From the NCBI RefSeq assembly GCF_001680005.1, contig NC_033562.1, positions 372,001-436,000 of the forward strand: a stretch of DNA of 64,000 bases, written 5' to 3'. The first letter of the stretch is position 1, and every line of letters begins with the position of its first letter. Shown here in pieces: positions 48,955 through 61,679 of this stretch. The stretch is from Plasmodium coatneyi. Its lineage: Eukaryota; Apicomplexa; Aconoidasida; Haemosporida; Plasmodiidae. Position numbers and translations under genes: made by a program. The notes below the pieces were generated by a model, which saw only the letters and a list, made by a program, of their open reading frames with translations, ran no database searches and had not been told where the DNA came from.

Positions 48955-49390
48955 CTTGTACAGAAATAAGGGAAGTAAAGCTAAAGCCACCACCACAACC
49001 ATTGTGGAAGAAACGGCGGCAGGAATTGTAGAACCTACTCCTGCTTCAGCTTCTACTCTGTCTTCACTTCCCTACTTCTGCTAGGGAAACCAGTACCAGA
49101 ATGTAGATTCATCTCCCTTTAATTTTCCCCAGCAGCAGGTATAGATGGACTTTCTGGAACATTATCCGTATCGCTGCCGTCTGGCTTAGTGCCTCTATTG
49201 GTTGGCTTTTGTTCTCTACTCTGCCCAGACTGGATCACTACCACTGGCACCAGTATCTCCCTGCTGTCCTTCCAGCAGGACATTCACCAGCAGTAAGCTG
49301 CCCCTGGACTAGCAGCGACTTCCCTATAGCATCGGGGGCTTCACTCTCCGCCCAGGACCATCTCCCCCTTAGGTATAGTAGTGAAGGGTC
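48955..49390 (-). pseudogene. Relic pir stalk and membrane exon, second copy
   Basis: Matches the relic at 5713-6120. The stalk is readable in part (PTNRGTKPDGSDTDNVP) but stops and frameshifts break it. The end still carries the membrane-exon donor (CTGTACAAG, then GTACATACC). Confidence 0.65.
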
Positions 49391-50011
49391 TAAGGAAGGA
49401 AGGAAAGGAAGGGATGGTCTAAGGAAGGAAATAAGGGAGGTGGTCTAAGGAGGAGGAAGGAAGGGGTCTAAGGAAAAGGGAGAAAAGGAGGGTCTAAGGA
49501 GGAGGAAGGAAAGGAGGATCTAAGGAGAAAAAGAAAGAGTCTAAGGAGTGAAGGAGTTCTAATCAGGGAAGGAGGGTCTAAGGAGGGAAGAGCCTAAGGA
49601 ATGGAAGGAAGGGTCCTAGGAGAAGGAAGAAAGGAGGGTCTAAGAAAGGAAAGGAAGGACGATCTAAGGAGGAGGAAAGGTGGTCTAAGGAGGAGGAAAG
49701 GGGTCTAAGGAGGAAAGAAAGGAGGGCCTAAGGAGGAAAGGAAGGAGGGCCTAAGGAGGAAAGGAAGGAGGGCCTAAGGAAGGAAGGGTCTCAGGAAGGA
49801 AGAAAGGGTCTAAGGAAGGAAGGGTCTCAGGAAGGAAGGAGGGGTCTAAGGAGGAAAGGAAGGAGGGCCTAAGGAGGAAAGGAAGGAGGGCCTAAGGAAG
49901 GGAGGTCTAAGGAAGGAAGGGTCTAAGGAAGGAAGGATCTCAGGAAGGAAGAAAGGGTCTAAGGAAGGAAGGAGGGGTCTAAGGAGGAAGGAAGGAAGGG
50001 GGTCTAAGGGG
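49380..50011. repeat. Long GGTCTAAGGAGGAAGG polypurine array
   Basis: About 630 bases of tandem purine units (GGTCTAAGGAAGGAAGG, GGGCCTAAGGAGGAAAGG), the longest such array in the window, with almost no pyrimidines except in the TCT or CCT step. High G-run density suggests triplex or G-quadruplex potential. Confidence 0.8.
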
Positions 50012-50056
50012 AGTCTACATATGTGCGATGTCGTTTTTATTTTAGTTCAGTTAAAA
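50012..50056 (+). promoter_or_regulatory. Conserved core of divergent pir intergenic regions, copy 4
   Basis: ATGTGCGATGTCGTTTTTAT followed by AGTTCAGTT, directly after the polypurine array and between head-to-head genes N and J. Confidence 0.5.
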
Positions 50057-51787
50057 AAAGGGTTTTTCCCTATATATACATTCCACTGTGTTCACGGCAC
50101 ATGGTCCATCATGCTTTGGCAATCTACATGTTTCATATAATTGTGGTTATGTTTGGCATAATTAAGAGGAGCTGAATACGATGGAGTAAAGGTTTCATGG
50201 GTATTATTAAGGAGGAACCTGAAATTTTTATGTAAAAAATGCATATGAGAATATAATAGATGAATAATAACTAGCATAAGAAAATTAACAGGGAAATATA
50301 GAAATGACGCTGTTCCTGAACATAGGGGAGGGCGTTACACGATTCGTGTATTCAGCATACCCCTCTTATAAGATATTCCTTAATAAACTTCTGATATATA
50401 TTGTTATGCAGTACTATTTATAATTATATTAGCTGTACGCACACACAAATATAACACAGTATATTAAATTTCTCATTCATTCTTTTCTTCCTTCCTTCTT
50501 TCCTTCTTATTGCTTCTTTCCTTCTTATTCCTTCTTTCCTCATTCCTTCTTTCCTTCTTATTCCTTTCTTTCTTATTCCTTAATTGTAACTTATCATCAT
50601 TATCATGTGGTCCTGCAACAAAATAGTGCGCACAAATGACTACACCAATGGCAGTAATGATGATGGTCATCATCATTCATATATAATAATAACAATATAT
50701 ATAATAATGTATATATATATATATTTACTAACATCGTGTACACATAACAAAAAAGGAGTTTCCCTGGAGAACCTCCACATGGCCCAACTCTTCTAACCCT
50801 CTCTGTACCTTCCTAGTAGTGTAAAATAAAAGGGAAAAAAGAAGAAAAGGAGCGTTTACCTTAATATACATGTATGATATGCATTATGGAGGAAGGGGCT
50901 CAAATAATGTAGTGCACATTCCACATGTAAGAAATGAGTTACAGCACACTTATGAAGTATCAAAGAAGAACGAAAGGAGGAATTATTATTATTCAACAAT
51001 TATGGAAGAAAAGGGGGGAAGTGTGTAATGCAAAAAAAAAATGTTATTATGAGGATTCGTAACATTTCCCCTTCTCTTCTTCACACATGTTATTAAAGTA
51101 ATGTTTCTCCATTATTTATGTATCACTTATTTGTATATATATGCACGCTCCACTTATTGAATAATAAGGAACATGCACATTTGGGGAAAAGTAAATGATC
51201 TCTATATGAACTACACAATATATTTGTTAACAATTTTTAATTAACCGCCCTCTTTTGAACAGCAATAAAACATAAAATGAATAATATGTACTAAAATTTT
51301 TTTCTCGTCAAGAAAAAATTTGCACTCCTCTCTATACACATGTAATAATGGAAGTATATATAAATAATAATATGGTGTGTTGAACAATTACGTATAATCC
51401 AACAATATGAATGAATAAGGAATGTATATGGAGGGGCTTGAATATTTCCCTTTTTTTACCCTGCAATTTCTTACCCCAACTTGTTCATACTTCCGTATTA
51501 GTTATGTGTACATGTGATGACCTGATATACATGAATGTGTAAAATATATTATAGTTGTATACGGAATGAGCAGCATATATAATATTGAGAAGAAGGGTTT
51601 TCTTTTTTGATATATATTCCCGTTTATAATTATAAACCAAGTGGAACGATCATACACCTGTTTATTCGTAATCATTATGGATGAACAGGGGAAAGATCTT
51701 ACATATATGTACTCTGTACGAATATGTATAAATAGAAAACATTTTTGAATATAAATTTGCTACATATACAAAGAATATATATGAACA
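50057..51787. other. Upstream region of pir J
   Basis: No gene is seen. Blocks match the regions upstream of C (TTAACAATTTTTAATTAACC) and F (CTGATATATA and TGTACGCACACACAAATATA near 15600-15660). About 50480-50580 is a TTCCTTCTTATT repeat. The C/F/K promoter-like module is weak here (about 51605-51700). Confidence 0.55.
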
Positions 51788-53290
51788 ATGGTGGGAGGAG
51801 GAGACGGAGTACGTGGGAATTTGTTCTTTTTTTTTTAAGTGGATAAATTAGAACACATATAATACTTTTTGTACAGATACAGTAGAAAATGTAAAACAAA
51901 ATACATGGAATAATACATACTTATCCTCCTCCTCCTTATATATGCTCTATTCCCCTCTTATTTACATTTTGTAGGATGGACAATGTTTAAAACAACTCCC
52001 CTCAAGACAAGCCTATAGTATGTTCGACGGAAACGAGATACAGTGTAATCAATGGGAACCTCAAGGGGACAGGAGTACAATAGAACAATTAGTGAAGGGA
52101 GCATTAGGAATGTACGTAGCGGTTGATGCGAATTTCGAGAATAGAATTATGAAAAATTACTGTTACGCATGTACAATGGTCAAAGGTCTTCTATACTATA
52201 ATGGACGTTGTGAATTTTTCTATTATTGGTTAGGGGATAAAATAAAGGGTAAAATTAAAACAGGCGACCCACTGGGAACAGTTATAGAGACAATTTACCA
52301 ACACCTAGAGAAATCAAAATTTGGAAGTGATAACAAGAATAATTGTAAAAATATATACAAGGACACTAGTGTTTACGAAGGGCTTTTAGAGAATATGAAA
52401 ATAGTATTTGATTATTTCTATGACTACGAAAAATTACTTGAGCACATTAGGACCTGTAAGTCCCATTGCTATGAACAATATAACAAGCATCTAGAGGCCA
52501 TTGAATCAGCATGTGATTATGTGAAACAATATTGCCCAGAAAAGGTAAAACATGGAAAGGGTAAATATTGTACATGGTTTGAAGAAGAAAATTGGAAGAG
52601 TAAAAAATACTGCGATACGGGAAAACTGCAGGAACTGAAAAGTATATTGACATGCAAACCTTCTGCTGGAGATGACTTCGACCTTGGCGACGCCGTGGTC
52701 GATGGTGGGGATGATGGTGTCTCTGGTGGAGAAGGAAAGGGAGGGAGTGATGGTGGTGGTAGTCACAGAAAAGAAGGGGAAGAAATTGATTCTGGTGCAG
52801 CTATTTTACCTGCTGCTGTGTCAGGTGGCGTATTGGCTACAGTAGGATTTCCCACAGCCCTATTCCTTTTATATAAGGTACAATTGTAATTGTAATTACC
52901 ATTACAATTACCGTTATAATGGACAATTGTACTTTAAAATAATTATGACCACTATACGTAGAAGTGTGAATAATAGCATTTTACTAATATTTCTCTTTTA
53001 AAATACAAAAATACGCATAAATAGATTGTGCACTATATATATGCAAATTCTTACCCTTTTTCTTTTATTTCCATTCTTAGTATACCAATTTATTTTCTGG
53101 ATTGCGTAATTCTTTTTTTGGAGGAGGAAGGAACAGAAACAATAGAAATAGAAGAAAAAGAGCCACTAGGGAAGAATTCACCACCTTTACGAGGGACGAT
53201 TCTACACTAAGTTCAACAGCGGAAACGGACTATTCCACATCAAATTTAACTAATAGTGGAACGGAATATTCCATTCCGTACACTAGGTAG
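51788..53290 (+). CDS. KIR: pir/KIR gene J with CD99-like stalk
   Basis: Model: join(51788..51808, 51975..52877, 53081..53290), 377 residues, all joins phase 0. Exon 1 is MVGGGDG before a GTACGT donor. Exon 2 begins DGQCLKQLPSRQAY and encodes one Cys-rich domain (FFYYWLGDKIKGKI, VFDYFYDY). Its stalk is CD99-like: KPSAGDDFDLGDAVVDG, then GGEGKGGSDGGGSHRKE. The membrane segment ends FLLYK. Exon 3 is an Arg/Asn-rich then Ser/Thr tail ending IPYTR. Outside the stalk it is closest to gene C, whose stalk is Gln/Pro-rich, so the stalk seems to have been swapped. Head-to-head with N, convergent with SICAvar2. Confidence 0.92.
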
Positions 53291-54261
53291 TTCCTCCCTT
53301 TTTAAAAAAAAAAAAATGTTCTTATGAATTGTCCAAAAAAATTGCCCTAGTATAAATTTTCGCACACAGAAAAAATTGCACCAAAAAAAAGAGTTGTCAA
53401 AAAAAAAAATTGTCCAAAAAAAAAAAAGGCAAGGAATCAGGTTTGTTGTGCGCGTCCGAAATTTTACACTGTTGAACTATATAGCACATATATTTTTCGA
53501 ACACATATGGGACATGGTAAAATTTGTAATTGATACACGGTTCTTTTTTTTTTTTTTTGGTAAGAGCACTTCTCTTTTTTTTTGCGCAGGAGAAAAAGCG
53601 CGCATTGTGATACATGTGGTGTGCTGGTGGGGGAGCTAGAAATGGACAACTTTGCGCAAAAAAAAAAAAAAAGCAGTGTATGCCAAGCCCCTCTTCTTTT
53701 TTTTTGTGCTTGCGTCCTTATTTGGTGGTTGTTGTTGCTTCCCACCCCCTTTTTTATTGTGTTTGTACACTTTCCATATTGTGAGCTTGCCATTCTTTTT
53801 TTTTTAATTTTAGAGGGATGGACGGAAAATTTCTTTTTTTTTTTTTTTAATATTACGAATTAATTTAATTTAATTATTTTTCTTTTTTTTTTTTCTTGTT
53901 TAATGTGCCATTCTGTCCTTTGTAACTTTATTTTTTTTCGATACACACATGTGACATGGTAAAAATTTTGTAATTGTACACAGTTTCTTTTTTTTTTGCG
54001 CACATTCCCGGATCCGTACACAATTTGGAACACACTTTTCAAATGTCCATAAATGTAATTAGGAAAGAGAAAATTATTAAGGTAAGAAAAATTATGAAAA
54101 TAAAAACCTATAACCAAAAAAATTTAACATATTGCACCGTCAATAAAAAAAATTATCCAAACAAATCAAAATAAAGTGGGGAAAATTTTTTTTCCGCTTA
54201 AATGACCACACACGAAAGTGAGCACTTTCGTAGAGAACGAAAAAAAAAAAATATATATTTA
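53291..54261. repeat. Convergent intergenic region J/SICAvar2
   Basis: About 53330-53430 holds CCCTAGTATAAATTT-type units. About 53430-53790 is a full copy of the dispersed element (as at 865-1240). About 53930-54200 is a second diverged piece. No gene is seen. Confidence 0.65.
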
Positions 54262-54366
54262 TTACACCCTAAACCCGGAATCTGAACTTGGAACCTGTTC
54301 CTTACGAACACTCTCCTTAGGAACAAAGTCTTTCTCCATAAACCCGGAATCTGAGCTTGGAACCTG
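54262..54366 (-). other. In-frame continuation of SICAvar tail beyond the stop
   Basis: Directly after the SICAvar2 stop, the same frame stays open to another stop near 54262 and encodes two more family tail repeats (QVPSSDSGF, EKDFVPKESV, QVPSSDSGFRV). It is either a fossil of a longer tail cut by a nonsense change or a read-through extension. Confidence 0.6.
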
Positions 54367-57300
54367 TTACATAGGAACATCATCCTCTAGAATACTTTCC
54401 TCAGGAGGAAAGTCTTCCTCCCTAAACCCGGAATCTGAACTTGGAACCTGTTCCTCAGGAACACCTTCCTTAAGAACATGAACCCTAAACCCGGAATTCG
54501 AACTTAGAACCTCTTCCTTAGGAAAAAAGTCTTCCTCCCTAAACCCGGAATCTAAACTTGGAACTTGCTCCTTAGGAACACCTTCCTTAGGAAGAAAGTC
54601 TTCCTCCCTAAACCCAGAACCCATAAATTCTTGAACCAATATTTCAAAAAAGTTTTCCTTCGTCGAATGCAGGTCCTCTTTTTGACATTCTTCTAAGACT
54701 TCTAAATGGATATCAATAATCATGCGGCGACGTACACCACCACGACGACCAGCACGGCGACCAACGCCCCGTCTTTTTCGCCTCTTCGTTCTTGTTGGAA
54801 CAGATCTTGGTTGTCTGCGTCCCTTTACTAAGATATATTCATGTGGACCGGGATGGTCCACATGGTCCATAACTTGTTCCTCCAAAGTTGGAGGACCACG
54901 TATTTGAGGAGCCCTTCTATAACGTTTTCTGGTCTTACGAAGCATTCCAAAGTACTGAACAAAAGAAAAAAAAAAAAAAAAAAAAAGGGAGAGAAAATGT
55001 CTCTTTTATAAAGTTGAAATCCAACAAAAACACCCTTAAATGCGAAATCCTACACACACACCCCTAAAATGCGAAATCCTACATTCCTTCACTCATTCAT
55101 TCACCCTAATTTATTTTGTTTTATTTTATTTTATTTTCATATTTTCCAATATTTTTTCTAATTTTTTCTTTTTTTTTGTCTTCGTTTTTTTCTGTATTCA
55201 CACCCTGGATGCATAGCGCTCCATAAAACAGCTAAAAACCAGGCCATATTGTTGTTCTTATACCATAAAACCCGGAACCTTAAAGGCGGAATCCTAAACC
55301 CTTTTTTTTTCTTTTTTTTCTTCTTTCTTCCTTTTCTTCTAATAATAATTTTTTTTTTTTTCCTTTAATTCACGTATTCCTTTGCCCCCTAAAAATTATA
55401 TGATTATATACATGTGTCTGTGTACTTGGGCCTATTGTTCCTTTTTTTTTTTTTTTTTTTCTTAAACTTTTTTTCTTTCCTTTTTTCCTTTCTTTTATTG
55501 TTTCTTTTTTTCCTCTTTTTTTCTTATTTTAGTGTTTTTTTTACTTACCTTCCATAGCAAGTAGCTCATAATAGAAATACCAAGTACGGCAGGAGCAAGA
55601 GGGAGGTATGGAGCAGAATCAGAATGATCTATGGGGTTACTAACTTGGGCAGGTGCAGGGAGGACGGTGCCAGGGGTAACTCTTCCTGGATCATCTGTTT
55701 TCTCTGCTGTTATAAAACCTCCATGTGATGGTGTCGCTTGTTGTGGTGGTCTCTGAGGTTTCCCTGGGGGAGGTGGTCCTTGGGGTTTATTACCACCTTG
55801 TAGTTTGGGCTCCTCCAATCCACCCTGATCCTGTTGTCCACTGTGCGATTGCTGAGGTGGTGGTGGACATATGTTATTTATTTCTTTCATAACGTCCTGT
55901 ACTTTTTGATCCCTGTTCTTCTTCGTGTCCAGCTTATCATCCACTTCTTTCTTCATGTTATCCCTTTTTCCTTGTGGGCAACTCTTACCCGTCGACCACA
56001 GTGTTTTATCCACATTGAGTGTGCAATCAAATTTTTTTTGCCTTTCACATTTAACACAGTTAGGATCATTCTTATTTACGCACAAATCTGTATAAAGACT
56101 TTTCCCCTTAGTAAACGCTTCCAGTACGGTACTTTCACCTATACACTTTTGTTCAGCCAATTTATCTGCATAGGCGTTTAATAGAATGCACCCCATAGTT
56201 CGACCAAATTGTTGGTCATTAGCTGCCTGCCTTTTTTCTTTTTCTATTTGGTCCTGGCTTTTCCTCTTTTTTTTTTTGTCTTCTTCCTTTATTTCTTTCT
56301 TTTCAATTTTATATATATATTCTAACCCTGCTGTAATAAGTTTACATGCCTTTCTTTCTGCACTGTCGTGCTGCCCGACGTTATTGCAATAGTTGCCAGT
56401 GCTCCCATTCTTATTAGTCATAGCAGTGGACAAACTCTTCAAAATTCTTCCGACGTCTCCCTTCCCCCAAAATGCACACTGCATAAATGAAGGAAAAAAA
56501 AAAAAAAAAAAGGAAGAAAGAAAGAACAATAGAATAGATATGTACACATTTAAATTGTGTGTATGAATTATGATCTTCCTTCCCATGTTATATGTATAAG
56601 ACACATAGTCCATTGAAATGACGTTGACTGTAGAGATAATTAATACTTCTTACCCAGTTTTGTGTTGACGTTCCACGTTTTCTGTCTTCAAACCATTTAA
56701 CTGTGACACAATTTACACGCTGACATAAGGAGTTAGTTATAGTACTTATATCAGTTAGAACTTTCTGTGCTTCCACATTCTTCTCCTTATCTTTGAACAT
56801 TCCTTTCACTTTGTTTTTTATATCGTCATTCCCTACTTCCGTGCAATCCTTACCCGTATCCCAAAGTGTTTTATCCACGCTTAGGATGCAAGTTAGATTT
56901 TTTTGCCTTGTACAAAGAACACATGGACCATTCTTATCCTTATCTGTACACCAGGAGTCTCTGTTCTCATTCACTTTACTAAATGCCTGTTTTATTATCT
57001 CCTCTGTGATGGGACAGACATGTCCCTTTGTTTTCTCTATGAAGAGATCTGCATATGCGTTTAGGAACATGCAGTACATGGTTTGATGGAATATTCTACT
57101 ATTCCTATCCTTCGTACTGTCACTTTTACTTTGGACACTATATATTTTTTTTAACCCCCTTACAATATAATTACATGCCATTTTTTCTGTTTCAGTAAAT
57201 AGGGTGTTCTTTTCACCAACAGTCTCTTGGCACAGATCATCATCACCTTCATTATTACTAGTCATAGCTTTAGACAGATCATCCAGTCTATTACTGACGT

Positions 57301-60300
57301 CCGGATTCCAAAATGTACACTATGCATGGAAAAGAAGAAGGAAAAGAATGGAATATATGTGTGTATTCAGCATGTGCATGTACATGGGGTCTATGTGCAT
57401 TCCTCCCCTTCCTTCTTATTATGTATAAGGAGTACTACCCACTGAAGTGTCCTAAAGTACAGTCAACAATATGGTTCCCTTACCCACTTTTGTTTTGTAT
57501 ATCCACCTATTCGGTCCCTAAACCAATTCTCTGTTACACACTTCATACGTTCACATAGATTACTTTCCTTGCTGCAGTCTTCACCTATAAGTAAAGGAAG
57601 AATAGAAGGTATGAATTGTCATGGGTTCGTAGTACTGTAGTAGTTGGATGATAGTAGAATGATATGTTGGTAGTTTTGTTTGTAGTATGCTAGATTTTTT
57701 GTTAGTGGTATGGTAGGTTGGTAGGTTTGTCGTTGTTAGGTAGTAGGGTGGAAGGAAGGTTATTAGGGGTGGTAGGTGGGTTATTAGGGATAGTTGGTGG
57801 AAGTTTGTTAGGTGGTGGTAGGGTGCAAGGAAGGTACTTCCTAAGGAAGGAAGATTGTTGGGGTCTTAAGGGGGTGGTAGGTGGGTTGTTAGGATGGTGG
57901 TAGGTGGAAGGAAGGTTGTCGTTGTTAGGTGGTAGTAGTAGTAGTAGTAGTAGGTTCGAGAAAAGAAGATTTCTCTTACATATGCTGTTCAGAGTTCCGT
58001 TTATGCTGTTATCCTGGTTGAGCAACCCATCCACTTTGGTCTTTACATTGTATTTGTTTCTGCCTTTGCCTATATCACAATTTATGATACGTTTCCTAGT
58101 ACATTTAACACAATCACCCTTACCATCCTGACCCTTATGCAAACACCAATCATCCCTCTGTTTATTTCCAGTATTAAATATTTCCTCTATTTCTCTTTCA
58201 ATAATATTGCATCCCTGCTCTTTCGATTTTATTATTAACTTATCTGCATACGCGTTAAGCAGCAGGCATGACATAGTTTTCTTAAATAACTGCTTAAATT
58301 CCTTATCACTATCATCCTGTTCCTGAGGAATACTATAAATGCTCTTTAAACCTGCAGTAATTAACTGACAAACCTTTTTATGGAGTCCATTAGGTGCACT
58401 AATACCCTTAGAACTGTTACATAATCCGTTTTTGTCATCGGCATATCTAGATAAATTTTTAGCAAGATCTCTGATCATACTATTAATATCCCCTTCTATA
58501 TTATCCTATTCAAAACAGAAAAAGCAAATATATATATACTCTCATTATGCAAGACATGGATGTGTTTATTCCATTAACTGCTTTTCATACATCAAGCATC
58601 CTTTGGAATATTGTATGTCCAAGATAATAATATTTTCCTCTACCCAGTTATCAGTTCCTCCCTCTATATTTTGACTCCATTTGCCTAGTACGCATGTTAC
58701 ACGTTGGCATAAATTTGTATACTTCCCCTTACAGTCATCACCTACAAAAAGGAAGGAGACACAGAGAGAGTAAAAAGTGGGGAGGAAGCCGTGAAGGTCC
58801 GTGTCTATATGAATGAGTAATAGTGAAGGAGTAAATTCATTCCTCCTTCTTCTTCTACCATTCCTTCCCTTCCTCCTCCTTTCTTCCTCTTTTTTTTTTT
58901 ATACACCCTTTCCAGGGAGCACTTGCAGGTTTCCCCACTTCTCCGGTTAGACCCGCGTTGTCCAGTCTCCCCCTTGTCCGAAGAGACCGGGGCTGTCCGG
59001 TTGGACCCTTTGTCCGGTTGTACCCCTTGTCCAGTTGGACCCTGGTTGCCCGGTTCCTTCCCCCTTGTCCAGTCTCCCCATTTTCCCAATGACCCAGTTT
59101 CCGGTTGGCCTGTCTTCGAGGAGTTTTTTCCCACTTAAAGGGGCGCAACACGCCCCTCAAAAAATAATCGGCTGTAACCTCCTGTCTACGAGGAGTTTTT
59201 CCCCTTCATAAACCTATCCTTCCTTAAACTCCAGGCCATATTGTTGGACCCTAAACCCGAAATCTGATTCCTATACCCCTAAACCCTAAATCCTAAATCC
59301 CTAAATCCGAATTCCGAATTCCTATTCCCTAAACTCTGAACCCTTAAAAACCTTTCTACCACCCTGGTTTGATTAAATAGCAGACCATACTGCTTTTCCT
59401 AAACCCTAAACCTAAACGTAAACCCGAAATCCGACTCCTACAACTTGAAACCCTAAACCCGAAGTATTATTCTCCAATTTTCCACTTATTCTCCACGCAT
59501 CACACTTATTTTCCACTTTATCCTTAACCGGGAACCCATCTTACCCTTAACCTCAAAGCTAGAAATATCCTTTTTTTTTTTTTTTTTTCCTTCTTTCTCC
59601 TCTTACTCTTCTTTCTTTTCCTTCCCTTTGGTTTCTTTTTTTTTCTTTTTTTTTTTTTATACACCCTTCGGGTATACGCCCCCCCAAGGGGGAATGTACC
59701 CCTTTCCTTCTAACCCGCTTCCTAAGGAAGGTTCCCTTTCCCCCCTTCTTCCCTTAATGAGGGTTTCCTTCCTGAAGAAGGAAGTACCTTCCTTCCCATT
59801 TAGGAAGTTAATGTTCCTTTCCCTTGTGGGAAGGTAATGTTCTACTTACCCTGTGGTGATGGTAGGGCGTCCTTCATGACTTTGTTCACAGCTTGCTTTA
59901 CTTTTCCCTTCAATTCTTCCCCTATTTCATCCATCCCCTGGACTTCTTTTCTTGCTACTTCATCGCTATCCACTACATTCTTGACCTCCCTTGCAACATC
60001 ATCGAAAGCGTCCTTCGCTAAGGTACCAGTTTCCTCCCCTAACTCCTGTTCCTCCTCGTCGGCCACTTCTATCCTTAAAGTTTTCAGTGTTTCCCGCGCA
60101 CTTTTCCTTCTTTCCTGTTCGCTCTTATTTCGGCAACTTCTCTCCCCCTCACTCTGTATTGTGTGCAATAGACTCTCCCCTGGTTTCACTTCTGGTAATG
60201 CTTTCGACTCATCTTTCTTCCTGCTGTAATTATCTATCCATTCACTAACCTGCTGCCATATTAACCTTCCCCCCCACATGAAATCCTTGACATGCACATC

Positions 60301-60933
60301 CCTACATAATTCATTCCCACCTCCAGGATTCTCATTTTGCCTCATATCTTCCAAACCACTTTTAACTGCTTCCCTCACTTTATCCATATCACAATGTGCT
60401 CCTAACATTCTTGTCATAGTCGTTCTTCCTATAAGGCATCTTAAGTAATATTTCAGTTTAGCTTCGTTCCTTTCCCCTGTCTTCACTTTTCTTTGTTCCC
60501 ATAGGTACTTTTTTTCTTTCTCGTTCCATTTCTGTTCCATTCCATCCATCCAGAAGGATATCCTTAATAGCATTTTGCACAAATTTTTTTCCGTACTGCC
60601 CCAGTCTTCCTCGGCACATATGTCCTCCTCATCCTTTGCATCACGTATTACATTATCCATCATGTCATGGAATATTGGCTTCATTTCTTTCCATATTCCT
60701 TCCTATAGAATATATGACCATGAACATATATATATATGTGTATACATTATTTTCCTCCTTAAATTGTACTGCGAACTATTTTTCATAATATTATTTTTAC
60801 ATTATCATTCAACTTCTCCTTTTTATATTTAATGTTTCCTTACATTTATTTCCTGCTCTCTTTTATGACCCTTTGCAAATATCCATTTTAGCCAGATTTC
60901 CCATATGAAGTCAGAACTCACGGTAAACGCCAT
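54367..60933 (-). CDS. SICAvar: SICAvar2, schizont-infected cell agglutination variant antigen
   Basis: Model: complement(join(54367..54954, 55549..56478, 56654..57319, 57484..57584, 57980..58505, 58644..58741, 59850..60702, 60844..60933)), 1283 residues. Exon 1 is MAFTVSSDFIWEIWLKW. Exon 2 (EGIWKEMKPIFHDM) is the alpha-type domain, then a short exon (LCQRVTCVLGKW). A Cys-rich domain is split over 57980-58505 and 57484-57584, joined inside a Cys codon. Two more beta-type exons follow (MACNYIVRGLKKIY, ACKLITAGLEYIY). The second ends in a Pro/Gln stalk and the helix SAPYLPLAPAVLGISIMSYLLWK. The last exon is the cytoplasmic domain with VPSSDSGFREEDF-type repeats, ending EDDVPM. Intron 3 (1108 bases) is packed with telomere-like and GC-rich repeats. 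Confidence 0.92.
57640..57960 (+). repeat. G-rich repeat in a SICAvar2 intron, opposite polarity
   Basis: GGTAGGTGGGTTGTTAGG-type array on the + strand inside an intron of a minus-strand gene. Elsewhere in introns the G-rich strand is the sense strand, so this is an exception. Confidence 0.65.
58920..59470. repeat. Minisatellite and telomere-like repeats in SICAvar2 intron 3
   Basis: About 58930-59140 is a degenerate array around TTGTCCGGTTGGACCC (GC-rich for this genome). About 59240-59470 is telomere-like (ACCCTAAACCTAAACGTAAA and similar). Together they form an internal telomere-like tract inside a gene. Confidence 0.7.
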
Positions 60934-61679
60934 TTCCGCATATTACCCCTTCCTACATTATCATACTATATTTTACTTCAAAATATATGCTTCTTACTAT
61001 GATTCACAGTGTATTACACTATGCAGTGCATTCTACTATATTATTCACAGTGTACTTCTTTTTTTTCTACTATATAATAATTCAAATAGTGTACTCCATT
61101 TTTCTACTATAACAATTCATACACAATACTCCTTTTTTCTACTACTAATAATTCACAGCAATGTACACTGATTTCTACTATATAATTCACAGTGTAGTTT
61201 TATTGTTCAGTGTATTTCTCCCTAATTCAGTATACACCTATATGCACTATACACTTATTTCTTTCTTTTTTCCTTTCTTTTTTTTTGTTTTTCTCCTTAT
61301 TCTTTTCCTTCATTTCTTTATATACATATTATTCTTCCTTTTTCCTTAAATGCACCCCACCCTTCGGTGAGTGCACATACTCCATTAAATGATTAAACAA
61401 CAGGCCATATTGTTCTTCAAATAATCTAAAATAACCTTATTCTCACACCCTGAACCCTACATTCTAATACCCCGAAAGCTACTCTTACAACCTGAATCCT
61501 ATTCTCACACCCCTGAACCCTTCATTCTAATACCCGGAACCCAACTCTCACACCCTGATCCCTACCTCTACAACCTGTACCCTATTCTCACACCCTGAAC
61601 ATTAACTCGCATACCCCATACAACTCTCTTTCCTTCTCCCTTATTCCTAACCTTCGCTTCCTTCCTTTTTGTTCCCTTA
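60934..61679. other. Upstream region of SICAvar2
   Basis: About 60990-61260 has repeated units (TTCTACTATATAATTCACAGTGT in degenerate form). About 61395-61620 has degenerate units such as CACCCTGAACCCTACATTCT and TCTCACACCC, related to the telomere-like tracts. No gene is seen. Confidence 0.55.

Noticed and set aside
57702..57979. Asn/Pro/Leu-rich extension of a SICAvar2 exon
   Set aside because: It lies beyond the GTAAGA donor at 57979 and is a reading of the G-rich intron repeat.
58805..59160. Minus-strand frames with Gly-rich, collagen-like translation inside SICAvar2 intron 3
   Set aside because: They are overlapping frames of a DNA repeat, without splice sites in the right phase or Cys pattern; the flanking exons already join in frame without them.
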